Shown piece after piece: positions 10,053-17,583 of a stretch of 64,000 bases of DNA. The first letter of the stretch is position 1. Every line of letters starts with the position of its first letter. This DNA comes from G965230615 sp965230615 (GTDB lineage: Bacteria > Pseudomonadota > Gammaproteobacteria > HTCC5015): the NCBI GenBank assembly GCA_965230615.1, contig OZ246012.1, forward strand, positions 1 through 64,000, written 5' to 3'. Position numbers and translations under genes: made by a program. The notes beneath the pieces are model-generated. The model saw only the letters and a program-made list of their open reading frames with translations. It was not told where the DNA came from and made no database searches.

Positions 10053-10141
10053 TATTTACTGGCGAGCAGTTTGACTCATTCACATCGAACTATTACCTCA
10101 GAGCAAGATACTACAGTCCGCACTCGGCGCGGTTTACGCAG

Positions 10142-11224
10142 ATGGATCCTTTTCAGGGGGTGAATCGGATTCCGCAATCATTGAATAAGTATAGTTATGC
10201 GCATAATGATCCAGCGAATCTTATAGACCCGAGTGGGAACTTTGCTAGCTTAGCGGAGTTGTCTGCAGTTAATAGCATTTCTTCATTAATGTTCAACCTT
10301 CAAATTGAAGGTGCTCTTAATTCGTTGAATCCATTAGGTGTTGAGCATGAAGTGCTTGATGTTGCAAAAACAGCTAATAGGTTATTAGGTTTTGCAGCCC
10401 TTGGTAGTGCTGGAGCAAAGTTGCTAACTGTTTTTGGGCAAAAATTACTGAAAAAGCGTGGTGTTCCGCCAAGTGTATTAGCAAACTGTAATTTGAGAAA
10501 TAGCTTTGTTGAAGGAACATTGGTAAAGACAAGTTCTGGTTATGTGCCAATAGAGAATATTAATATAGGTGACCTAGTTTGGTCATATAATGAATTAGTA
10601 GATAGTTTTGAAATCAATGAAGTAATAAACCTAATAACAGGAGAAGGGCAATATAATATTTTAAATGTCTATGTTAAAAATCAAAAAGTGGCTTTAACAG
10701 ATGGTCATCCACTCTTTACCGCAGGTCATGAATGGGTGAATGCTGAGTCGCTTACTGAAGGGCAATATTTGCTAGGTTTGTTTGATCAAGTATTACTTAT
10801 AGATAAAATTATCTCTCTAGAAGGTAATTATAAAGTTTATAATTTAAATGTTGATAAGGCTCATTCGTATTTAGTTAGCAGAAATGATATTGTAGCCCAT
10901 AATTGTCCAATGTTCGGTGCTTTGGGTGTCCAAACTTCAAGTAAAACGATGTGGAATAGATCTAATAAAAGTTTTAGGGAAAGGGTTGATATTGAAAACC
11001 CTAATCCTGGTAAAAGGCCTGCAAATATACACTATCAACGGGAAGGCAAAGGAGGGGATCATAAATATTTTTATGACCCTAGCACAGAACAATTCTATGA
11101 AAGCGTTACGGATGGTGTTTTCTCACAACCAATATCTAATACGTTAAATAATGATTTGTTAGGTAGGCCAGAAATTCAGGCTGCTATTGTTAAAGCATTA
11201 AAATTCCTAGGAGAAGGTCCTTGA
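10142..11224 (+). CDS. Orphan Rhs tip 1: core end + PT-HINT + toxin
   Basis: Core homology starts at 10052 immediately after a stop codon (LFTGEQFDSFTSNYY...FTQ). The first ATG is MDPFQG at 10142, with no ribosome site, so this is probably a silent cassette. Residues 1-35 are the Rhs core end (DPSGNF). About 118-255 form a pretoxin HINT domain (NSFVEGTLV, GHPLF, VAHNC) expected to release the tip; the first position is Ser instead of Cys. The C-terminal toxin contains ENPNPGKRPANIHYQ, a motif I associate with Rhs/CDI tips of unnamed type. Its stop overlaps the next gene. The tip's N-terminal linker (LAELSAVNSISSLMFNLQIEGAL) resembles that of the main Rhs tip. Confidence 0.82.
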   Translation: MDPFQGVNRIPQSLNKYSYAHNDPANLIDPSGNFASLAELSAVNSISSLMFNLQIEGALNSLNPLGVEHEVLDVAKTANRLLGFAALGSAGAKLLTVFGQKLLKKRGVPPSVLANCNLRNSFVEGTLVKTSSGYVPIENINIGDLVWSYNELVDSFEINEVINLITGEGQYNILNVYVKNQKVALTDGHPLFTAGHEWVNAESLTEGQYLLGLFDQVLLIDKIISLEGNYKVYNLNVDKAHSYLVSRNDIVAHNCPMFGALGVQTSSKTMWNRSNKSFRERVDIENPNPGKRPANIHYQREGKGGDHKYFYDPSTEQFYESVTDGVFSQPISNTLNNDLLGRPEIQAAIVKALKFLGEGP

Positions 11225-11727
11225 TAAAATTTAACAAATTATTTGATCAATGCCTTAATAATTTTGAATACTCGTCAGTTGAGTGCTTAAATAAAGAAAC
11301 TGTTTTGCACCCAGATCTTTGTGAAATAATAGAAGGTGGTATTAAAAGTTATGATGAAGGTTATTTTTTTGAATATGTTTATACAAAAAAATCAAAAATA
11401 ATTAAAAATAGCTTTAATAGTGACTGCTCTGAATCCGAATGGGATAACAATAAAATATATGTTGAATGGGTCATAGATTCTCATGATGGTAAAGAATTAT
11501 TTAAGCAAGGTTGTAAGTTTTCATTTGCTATTGCTAATTATATAGAAAAAAATTTTGAATTAGATTTTATGGTCAGCTTCTCTTTTTCTAGTGCTGAACT
11601 TACAGGTGATGATATTGAGGTGTCAGGGGTTGTTAGGGCTAACTTTTTAAGAAGTGCTCCTTCGTGGGTTCATGATATTCAGCCTGATAGTTTTGAATCA
11701 GAGGCTTTTTTTGTAATCCAAAGATAA
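11221..11727 (+). CDS. Putative immunity protein for orphan tip 1
   Basis: 168 residues. TTG start at 11221 overlaps the toxin stop (TTGA), with AGGAGAAGG just upstream. Acidic, without a signal peptide, so cytoplasmic. No family recognised. The 4-bp overlap gives translational coupling typical of toxin-immunity pairs. Strongly AT-rich like its toxin. Confidence 0.72.
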   Translation: MIKFNKLFDQCLNNFEYSSVECLNKETVLHPDLCEIIEGGIKSYDEGYFFEYVYTKKSKIIKNSFNSDCSESEWDNNKIYVEWVIDSHDGKELFKQGCKFSFAIANYIEKNFELDFMVSFSFSSAELTGDDIEVSGVVRANFLRSAPSWVHDIQPDSFESEAFFVIQR

Positions 11728-11823
11728 TTGTTGCATAGAGTTATATCAGTGGCTCAAGGAACTGCTGGAGCGGGTGGTCGAAGCTATGTAGGGCCAGAGT
11801 CGATTAGACAATGAGTGTGAGTG

Positions 11824-11860
11824 CAGTGGAGGGCGTTAGTCCACCAGCACCGTTAAGATG
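11824..11860 (-). pseudogene. symE 3'-end remnant
   Basis: Minus-strand reading gives ILTVLVD-stop, versus ILTVVED-stop at the ends of the two intact symE genes, including the decayed GTGGAGG hairpin. Only about 12 codons survive. It marks the downstream border of the tip-1 module as an old rhs-imm-symE junction. Confidence 0.6.
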
Positions 11861-11863
11861 GAG

Positions 11864-11901
11864 ACTGTTCAATATTCTGTGTCAGCAAAATATTGAACAG
11901 T
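11864..11901. terminator. 13-bp perfect stem-loop
   Basis: ACTGTTCAATATT, a 12-base loop, AATATTGAACAGT. There is no long T-run directly after, so it may be a structural repeat or a weak terminator. A second smaller hairpin (CGTACA..TGTACG followed by a T8 run) lies about 35 bp downstream at 11933-11960 and looks more like a rho-independent terminator. Confidence 0.5.
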
Positions 11902-11963
11902 TTCGATCGAATATAAGAAATGTCCGATAACCGTACATCTAAGTGTACGATATTTTTTTTGCA

Positions 11964-12014
11964 AATTTTTTTGATTTAAGGGTTGACAGGTTTTTGAAAA
12001 ATCCTGGTTTTTGC
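11964..12014 (+). repeat. TTGACAGGTTTTTG repeat, copy 1
   Basis: Core TTGACAGGTTTTTG with a T-run and AAGGG before it, and GAAAAATCC plus a second GGTTTTTG after it. Copies at 12131-12179 and 13125-13175; the last is directly upstream of the primase gene. Probably a leader or end sequence of the primase element left in three tandem positions. Confidence 0.55.
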
Positions 12015-12076
12015 ATATCTATAGCAACGTAAGCAACGTAGCTCTGAGCGATAATATTTAAGCGTGCTGCGACTGT

Positions 12077-12097
12077 AATATAAGATAATCTTATATT
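12077..12097. promoter_or_regulatory. Palindrome, possible operator
   Basis: ATATAAGAT-A-ATCTTATAT is a perfect 9+9 palindrome (10+10 with the flanking A/T) lying between repeat copies 1 and 2. The spacing and symmetry resemble XRE operators such as the ones at 13005 and 13093, but the sequence differs. It could be the operator of a former regulator gene of the same element type. Confidence 0.4.
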
Positions 12098-12130
12098 TTT
12101 GACACGACTTTACCGACCGAAAAATCGCCT

Positions 12131-12179
12131 AAATTTTTTTGCTAAAAGGGGTTGACAGGTTTTTGGGAAACCTCAGTTA
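12131..12179 (+). repeat. TTGACAGGTTTTTG repeat, copy 2
   Basis: ATTTTTTTGCTAAAAGGGG then TTGACAGGTTTTTGGGAAACC. Same arrangement as copies at 11964 and 13125. No open frame follows this copy apart from the antisense symE gene. Confidence 0.55.
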
Positions 12180-12226
12180 TTCAAATAAATGGGGGCAGAT
12201 CAACATTATTAGAGCAATGGACGGTG

Positions 12227-12502
12227 TCAGTCCTCCACCACCGTCAAGATAAGCTGCTTATCCTTAATCGTAATCTGATACTTAGCACCAATATCAAACC
12301 CTGCATGCTGCAACCAATGCCCACGCAGATTAATCCACGGAATCTTCCGCCAGCCTTGATGTGCCTGATCTTTCAACGGCGGATAGCCGTTCACATGCAC
12401 GGTCGCGGTTTTAGGCTGGTTTGCCTTGTAGGGAGCAGGCGGTTCAGCCACCCAGTAGTTTTTACAAAGCCCAGCATAGCCGCTAAACTCTCGTGTAGCC
12501 AT
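12227..12502 (-). CDS. symE: SymE family toxin-like protein, second copy
   Basis: 91 residues, near-identical to the protein at 8232-8513 from the motif PHV-like VHVNGYPPLK onward, with the same SymE core (IPWINLRGHWLQHAGFDIG). It lies 76 bp downstream of, and on the same strand as, the XRE regulator at 12579-12968, so the two are probably cotranscribed. Compared with the E. coli SymE the N-terminal region is unrelated. The duplication brackets the region 8.2-13 kb that contains an IS, orphan tip 1 and its immunity gene. Confidence 0.78.
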   Translation of the reverse strand: MATREFSGYAGLCKNYWVAEPPAPYKANQPKTATVHVNGYPPLKDQAHQGWRKIPWINLRGHWLQHAGFDIGAKYQITIKDKQLILTVVED

Positions 12503-12578
12503 ATAATCAACTCCTTGTCAGTTGTTTGTGGTTAGCCGGCCAGGTGTGTGTCAGCACACTTGATCGGCGCATTGTGTT

Positions 12579-12968
12579 TTAAGACCCTTGTTGCTGTTTA
12601 ATCACAGTCTCCAGCATTTCACTAATAAATTTCTGTTTGCTCCTCGGCATTAAGGCTACTTGCTCAATCTGGCGCTGCAATATAGATGTTGGCCCACGCT
12701 TACGTTTACTTGCTGAGGTTTCACCAACGAGTTCACTCACGGGTATTGCTAGTGCCTTAGAAAGCGGAATTAGCATTACCACAGCAACTCGCAAACGGCC
12801 AACTTCATAATGTGCCAGCGTCTGCTGTGATATGGCTAATATTTCAGCCAGTTGTTGCTGTGTTAAGCCTTGCGCCTTACGGGCCTGGGCAATACGTTGC
12901 CCGAGTGCCTGATAATAAAGCTGGTCTTCTGGTGTCATTCGATCAGTCCAATAGCTTGTTGACACCAT
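12579..12968 (-). CDS. XRE-family transcriptional regulator
   Basis: 129 residues. A helix-turn-helix of the Cro/C1 type sits at about 24-75 (LGQRIAQARKAQGLTQQQLAEILAISQQTLAHYEVGR in two segments), followed by a basic linker and a helical C-terminus. The start at 12968 is chosen over the ATG at 12989 because CTCCC (minus: GGGAG) sits 7 bp ahead. Its promoter (-35 13033-13038, -10 13010-13015, minus) is covered by the palindrome ACTCTA-AAA-TAGAGT, so it is very likely autoregulated and also controls the divergent primase gene. Confidence 0.82.
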   Translation of the reverse strand: MVSTSYWTDRMTPEDQLYYQALGQRIAQARKAQGLTQQQLAEILAISQQTLAHYEVGRLRVAVVMLIPLSKALAIPVSELVGETSASKRKRGPTSILQRQIEQVALMPRSKQKFISEMLETVIKQQQGS

Positions 12969-13004
12969 AAGGATACTCCCGCTTTTCATATCAGAGTTAA
13001 GATT

Positions 13005-13019
13005 ACTCTAAAATAGAGT
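13005..13019. promoter_or_regulatory. Operator 1 (ACTCTA-AAA-TAGAGT)
   Basis: Perfect 6+6 palindrome with a 3-bp centre overlapping the -10 (13010-13015, read TATTTT on minus) of the xre promoter. A half site AGAGTT lies at 12994. The likely binder is the adjacent XRE protein. Confidence 0.7.
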
Positions 13020-13038
13020 TAACTATTTGCCAAGTCAA
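13010..13038 (-). promoter_or_regulatory. Sigma70 promoter of the xre gene
   Basis: Minus strand -35 TTGACT at 13038-13033, 17-bp spacer, -10 TATTTT at 13015-13010. The operator palindrome lies over the -10, giving a simple repression design. Confidence 0.65.
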
Positions 13039-13085
13039 ATCCCATCTGAAAACTTTATGATCAGCTGTCAAATTTTAATCTAGAG

Positions 13086-13113
13086 TTGACTTTACTCTGA
13101 AATAGAGTATTCT
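13086..13113 (+). promoter_or_regulatory. Sigma70 promoter and operator 2 of the primase gene
   Basis: -35 TTGACT at 13086-13091, 16-bp spacer, -10 TATTCT at 13108-13113. The spacer is almost filled by TACTCT-GAAAT-AGAGTA (13093-13109), a second palindrome of the same ACTCT/AGAGT type. A further half site TAGAGT overlaps at 13081. This places the primase-recombinase genes under the XRE repressor. Confidence 0.68.
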
Positions 13114-13124
13114 GCAACCGAATT

Positions 13125-13175
13125 ATTTTTTTGTAAAAGGGCTTGACAGGTTTTTGGAAAATCGCCGTTTTTGGG
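13125..13175 (+). repeat. TTGACAGGTTTTTG repeat, copy 3 (primase leader)
   Basis: TTTTTTTGTAAAAGGGC then TTGACAGGTTTTTGG and AAAATCGCC. It lies within the 5' leader of the primase gene, between its promoter and its ribosome site. Because it follows the promoter, it may act as DNA (end or origin) or as leader RNA rather than as a promoter. Confidence 0.55.
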
Positions 13176-13189
13176 CAAAGGGAGTAGAA

Positions 13190-16100
13190 ATGGCCAAAAT
13201 AACCGATGCAGAGATAGAACGCTTAACCACAGAAATCAGCCTTATCCGCCTGATTGAATCCCAGGGCTATCCCTTACAAAAAGCGGGCAAAGACCGCCTT
13301 TGTCCATGCCCCTTTCACCAAGATGAAGCTGCCTCTTTAGTGATCAGTACACAAAACAACCAGTTCAACTGTTTAGAGTGTGGTGCCAGCGGCAATGTGA
13401 TTGACTGGGTCATGCAGACTCAAGGCGTGAGCCTGCGGCATGCGGTGGAATTACTGGCTGATAACCCTGCTAAGCTCGCCGCGCAGGGCGTCAAGGCCGT
13501 GAAACGCTCGCGCAAACAACACTTAGAGTGCCCGTTTATCGTTGAGCAAGATGACCAAAGCCTGCTCAATGCCGTGATGGCCTATTATCATGGACAACTT
13601 AAACACAGCCCGGAAGCACTGGCGTATTTGAAAAAGCGCGGTATTACTGCTGAGGCGATTGATTATTTCAAACTCGGTTATGCTAACCGTACTTTAGGTT
13701 ATCGCTTACCGCCTAAAAACATTAAGGCCGGGCAGGCGATACGCACTCGCTTGCAGAGCATAGGGCTATTGCGTGACAGTGGCCATGAGCATTTTAATGG
13801 CTCGATTGTGGTGCCCATTGGGGATGAGCAGCACGATGTTATTCAAGCTTATGGCCGCAAAGTGAATGAGCGCTTACGCAAAGGCACCCCATTGCATTTA
13901 TATTTGCCTGGTAGTCACCGAGGCGTATTTAATCATGGGGTGTTTTCTGAGACAGCGCATGAAATGAAAGATACACCACAGGCTGTGCCTGAATTAATCT
14001 TATGTCAATCGATTATCGATGCATTAACTTTCTGGTGTTATGGTTTTCGCTATGTTACGTGCAGCTATGGTTTAGAGGGTTTTACAAATGAATTAGAAAT
14101 ATTGATCAAAAAACGCAGCATTGATCGTGTTCTGATTGCCTATCGTCGTGATACAGTAGGCAATAAAGCGGCTACTGCGTTAGCAGAAAGATTATTTGCA
14201 ATAAACATAGAATGCTACCGTGTCGTTTTGCCGCAAGGTATGGATGTGAACCGCTATTGTACCGTTGCGGAAGATACCACATCGGTGCGCCAAGCGTTGG
14301 AATCTGTATTGCGACATGCCCAGTGGATGGGTAGCGAGCAAAGCCAAAAGGAAAAAGCGCATCAACTAACACATACACCCAAACGCCCAAGTAACGATGG
14401 CAGTCTGGCCCTTGATGTTGATCCGCACATGTCCGGTGAGTCAAAGCCCATTCACCCGTTAACAGAAAAGGTCAGTCTGCCATCCCCCTCACAAACGCAA
14501 TACTTGCCTGAATCTGCATTACCCGCCTCACCGCATACCGAGCCTGCGCCTGTTGCTATTGAGGCCACTATCAGTGCGCATGAAGTGACAATCAATTTAG
14601 ATCAGCATTGTTATCGCATTCGCGGTCTGCATAAAAACAGCAGTTATGAACAACTTAAAATCAATTTACGTGTTGATAATGGCCACGCTATTCATTTAGA
14701 TAATATTGACCTCTACAGCGCCAAACAACGCGACAGCTTTATTAAACAAGCCGCCATTGAATTAGGTGTGCATCATCAACTGATTAAAGCCGATTTAGCC
14801 AAGCTGTTATTAACGCTGGAGCAATTACAAGATGCACATATTCAAGCGGCTTTAGCCTCTAATACCAAAGCTGTTGAACTCAATAATGAAGAACAACACG
14901 CGGCCCTAGAATTGCTTAAATCACCGGATTTATTAAACCGCATTCTGCATGATTTTGACCGTTGTGGTGCTGTAGGTGAGCGCAGTAATAAGTTAGCCGG
15001 TTATCTAGCCTGCATATCGCGCAAATTAGCCAACCCCTTAGCCATTATCGTGCAAAGCACCAGTGCGGCAGGGAAAAGCCATTTGATGGAGGCGGTCTTA
15101 CGGTTTATGCCCGACGAAGATACTGCCCATTATGCGGCAATGACCGGGCAATCGTTGTACTACATGGGGGAAACCGACTTAAAGCATAAAATCTTGGCCA
15201 TTGCCGAAGAAGAGGGTATCAGTCAGGCTGCTTATGCCTTAAAACTATTACAAAGCGATGGTGAGTTAACTATTGCCTCTACAGGAAAAGATGACACTAG
15301 CGGCAATTTGATCACCAAAGATTACCGAGTAGAAGGCCCGGTGATGTTGTTTTTAACCACCACCGCAATTGATATCGATGAAGAGTTGTTAAATCGCTGT
15401 TTGGTCTTGAGCGTGAATGAAGGCCGTCAGCAGACGCAAGCCATCCACGCACAGCAACGTAAAAAGCGCACCTTGGCGGGTTTGCAACAACAGCAGCAGG
15501 TGCAACAGATAAAGCGCTTACACCAAAATGCACAACGGCTACTCAAACCCTTGGCCGTGATTAATCCTTATGCGGAGCAATTAACCTTTTCGGATAATAA
15601 AACCCGCACCCGGCGAGATCATGAGAAATATTTAACGCTGATTGAAAGCATCGCACTGTTACATCAATACCAAAGAGAGATTAAAACGATAGACGTTGAT
15701 GGCAAGGCGAAACCGTATATTGAAGTGAGCTTGAGTGACATTACCCTCGCTAATCAACTGGCACATGATTTACTCGGTAGAACCCTTGATGAATTACCAC
15801 CACAAACCCGTAAACTATTAGTGTTGGTTAACACCTATGTTAAAGAAAATAGCCAGTCACAGCAATTAACGCCAGCGGATATTCGCTTTACCCGTCGTGA
15901 GTTACGCCAAGCCACACAATGGAGTGATACCGCTCTAAAAGTCCATTTAAGCCGTTTGGTTGATTTAGAGTATTTATTGGTACACAAGGATAGGGATACT
16001 CAACGTTATTATTATGAGTTGCTCTACAATGGCCCTATTGATGACAAGCCTTTTTTGAATGGGCTAACTGATTCAGCGCAGTTAACGAAAGTAACAGCTA

Positions 16101-16303
16101 ATGAGCAGAGGGTAAAAGAACCGCATGCCATTTATAAGGTTGACCGGTCAGACGCCAGTCAGGTTGTGGTCAGGGCATTGTCAGGTAACGGTTATGGCAC
16201 GATAAACCGTAAAATTATAAAGATTAACAGCCACTTAGCCTCACCAGGTTGCCGAGATAATACAGTCGCTTATCTGGCCAAGTCTGACGGCATCGTGTCA
16301 TAG
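13190..16303 (+). CDS. CHC2 zinc-finger / TOPRIM primase-helicase of a mobile element
   Basis: 1037 residues from ATG 13190, preceded by GGGAG; an in-frame start 36 bp upstream lies in the repeat and lacks a ribosome site. A CHC2 primase zinc finger occupies about 38-75 (CPCPFHQDE, FNCLECGASG). A TOPRIM-like region is around 270-350 but reads CQSIIDAL and YRRDTVGNKAA where the family has an acidic Glu and a DxD, so primase catalysis may be lost or altered. After a low-complexity linker (390-455) comes an ATPase-like segment (~620-740) with Walker A STSAAGKS and ILAIAEEEG. The C-terminus looks winged-helix-like. The protein should serve replication or transfer of the element, with the recombinase gene 24 bp downstream in the same operon. 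Confidence 0.8.
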   Translation: MAKITDAEIERLTTEISLIRLIESQGYPLQKAGKDRLCPCPFHQDEAASLVISTQNNQFNCLECGASGNVIDWVMQTQGVSLRHAVELLADNPAKLAAQGVKAVKRSRKQHLECPFIVEQDDQSLLNAVMAYYHGQLKHSPEALAYLKKRGITAEAIDYFKLGYANRTLGYRLPPKNIKAGQAIRTRLQSIGLLRDSGHEHFNGSIVVPIGDEQHDVIQAYGRKVNERLRKGTPLHLYLPGSHRGVFNHGVFSETAHEMKDTPQAVPELILCQSIIDALTFWCYGFRYVTCSYGLEGFTNELEILIKKRSIDRVLIAYRRDTVGNKAATALAERLFAINIECYRVVLPQGMDVNRYCTVAEDTTSVRQALESVLRHAQWMGSEQSQKEKAHQLTHTPKRPSNDGSLALDVDPHMSGESKPIHPLTEKVSLPSPSQTQYLPESALPASPHTEPAPVAIEATISAHEVTINLDQHCYRIRGLHKNSSYEQLKINLRVDNGHAIHLDNIDLYSAKQRDSFIKQAAIELGVHHQLIKADLAKLLLTLEQLQDAHIQAALASNTKAVELNNEEQHAALELLKSPDLLNRILHDFDRCGAVGERSNKLAGYLACISRKLANPLAIIVQSTSAAGKSHLMEAVLRFMPDEDTAHYAAMTGQSLYYMGETDLKHKILAIAEEEGISQAAYALKLLQSDGELTIASTGKDDTSGNLITKDYRVEGPVMLFLTTTAIDIDEELLNRCLVLSVNEGRQQTQAIHAQQRKKRTLAGLQQQQQVQQIKRLHQNAQRLLKPLAVINPYAEQLTFSDNKTRTRRDHEKYLTLIESIALLHQYQREIKTIDVDGKAKPYIEVSLSDITLANQLAHDLLGRTLDELPPQTRKLLVLVNTYVKENSQSQQLTPADIRFTRRELRQATQWSDTALKVHLSRLVDLEYLLVHKDRDTQRYYYELLYNGPIDDKPFLNGLTDSAQLTKVTANEQRVKEPHAIYKVDRSDASQVVVRALSGNGYGTINRKIIKINSHLASPGCRDNTVAYLAKSDGIVS

Positions 16304-16327
16304 GTTAACGAGCACATATATAAAGGT

Positions 16328-17338
16328 ATGGCCCTTAGAAAAAAACAACACGACCATCGCTGGAATAAAAAGCTGCCGATAGAGCACACCGGCTTTTACC
16401 CCTATTTACAGCGTTACTTAGAAGGCATTGCGATCAAAGGCTACTCGGAAGCCACAGCCTATCGGCATGACAGCCATATCCGCCGTTTTGCACACTGGTG
16501 TGATGAGCGTGGTATGAATGAACCGAAGGAAATCACTAAGCCGATTTTGGAACGTTATCAAAAGCATTTGTATTATTACCGCAAGCCTGATGGCGAGCCT
16601 TTGTCGTTTAACTCACAGCACGTGCTACTGTCGTCATTAAAAAGCTTTTTTCGTTGGTTGACACAAAAGAACTATTTGCTCTACAACCCTGCCAGTGAAC
16701 TAGAATTACCCAAACCATCGAAGAAAATCCCGCGCACGATTCTCAGTACCACGGATATTAATCATTTATTGGAACAGCCGGATATCGACACCCCGGATGG
16801 CTTTCGGGATAGGGTCATTATGGAGTTATTCTACAGCACCGGTTTGCGGCGCACCGAGTTGAGCAATCTCAAGCTTTACGATATTGATTTAAAACGCAGC
16901 ATTGTGCTGATAAGGCAAGGTAAGGGCAATAAAGACCGCGTTTTGCCGCTGGGCGAGCGTGCCCATTTGTGGCTGGAAAAGTACCTTTATGATATCCGTG
17001 AGCAATTGACCGGCCCCAAGGATGATGAGCGCTTATTTATCACTGATTATGGCGAGCCGTTTAATGGTGGCCACCTGGGTCGCCTAGTCAAACGCTATAT
17101 GAAACAAGCGGATATCCACGTAACCGGCTCCTGCCACCTGTTCAGGCATGCGATGGCCACGCATATGTTGGATAATGGGGCAGATATACGCTTTATCCAG
17201 GCCATGCTGGGGCATGATGATCTCAATAGTACTGAGATCTATACCCAGGTATCGGTGGAGAAGCTCAGGGAGGTGCATCGGGCGACGCATCCGGCAAAAT
17301 GTCCAACAAATCGAGCAATTTTGCCTGAATCGGATTAA
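16328..17338 (+). CDS. Tyrosine recombinase/integrase (XerC/D-like)
   Basis: 336 residues. An N-terminal SAM-like core-binding domain (about 20-110) is followed by a catalytic domain with Arg in STGLRRTEL, Lys in GKGNKDR, HxxR in HLFRHAMATHML, and LGHDDLNSTEIYTQV carrying the His and the Tyr nucleophile. All active-site residues are present. AAAGG precedes the ATG. It probably integrates and excises the element together with the upstream primase. No clear att duplication was found; the three TTGACAGGTTTTTG copies are candidates. Confidence 0.9.
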   Translation: MALRKKQHDHRWNKKLPIEHTGFYPYLQRYLEGIAIKGYSEATAYRHDSHIRRFAHWCDERGMNEPKEITKPILERYQKHLYYYRKPDGEPLSFNSQHVLLSSLKSFFRWLTQKNYLLYNPASELELPKPSKKIPRTILSTTDINHLLEQPDIDTPDGFRDRVIMELFYSTGLRRTELSNLKLYDIDLKRSIVLIRQGKGNKDRVLPLGERAHLWLEKYLYDIREQLTGPKDDERLFITDYGEPFNGGHLGRLVKRYMKQADIHVTGSCHLFRHAMATHMLDNGADIRFIQAMLGHDDLNSTEIYTQVSVEKLREVHRATHPAKCPTNRAILPESD

Positions 17339-17376
17339 ACTTAAGGCATCAACGTTGATGTTTAGAGAGATAAACC

Positions 17377-17583
17377 ATGCAAACCACAGCGGATATCAAA
17401 AAAGCCCTTCATGCACTGGCTGATCAATTACCCGATGGGGCTACCTGGAAAGATGTTGCCTATGAGGCTTATGCGCGCCAGGAAATTGAGGCTGGCCTGG
17501 CTGAAGCTGAACGAGGGGAGTTTGCGAGTAATGACGAAGTGAAGGAGGCTTTCAAGCAATGGGGAGTGCAGATTGAAGGTTAA
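17377..17583 (+). CDS. Antitoxin of a type II toxin-antitoxin pair
   Basis: 68 residues, acidic. Residues 20-68 (YEAYARQEIEAGLAEAERGEFASNDEVKEAF) match the pattern of small antitoxins paired with ParE/RelE toxins. Its stop codon overlaps the toxin start by 11 bp, so the two are coupled. It follows the recombinase by 38 bp and may stabilise the element. Confidence 0.75.
   Translation: MQTTADIKKALHALADQLPDGATWKDVAYEAYARQEIEAGLAEAERGEFASNDEVKEAFKQWGVQIEG

Noticed and set aside
12099..12130. TTGACA near 12099 as a promoter
   Set aside because: No acceptable -10 at 16-18 bp; no gene follows on that strand.
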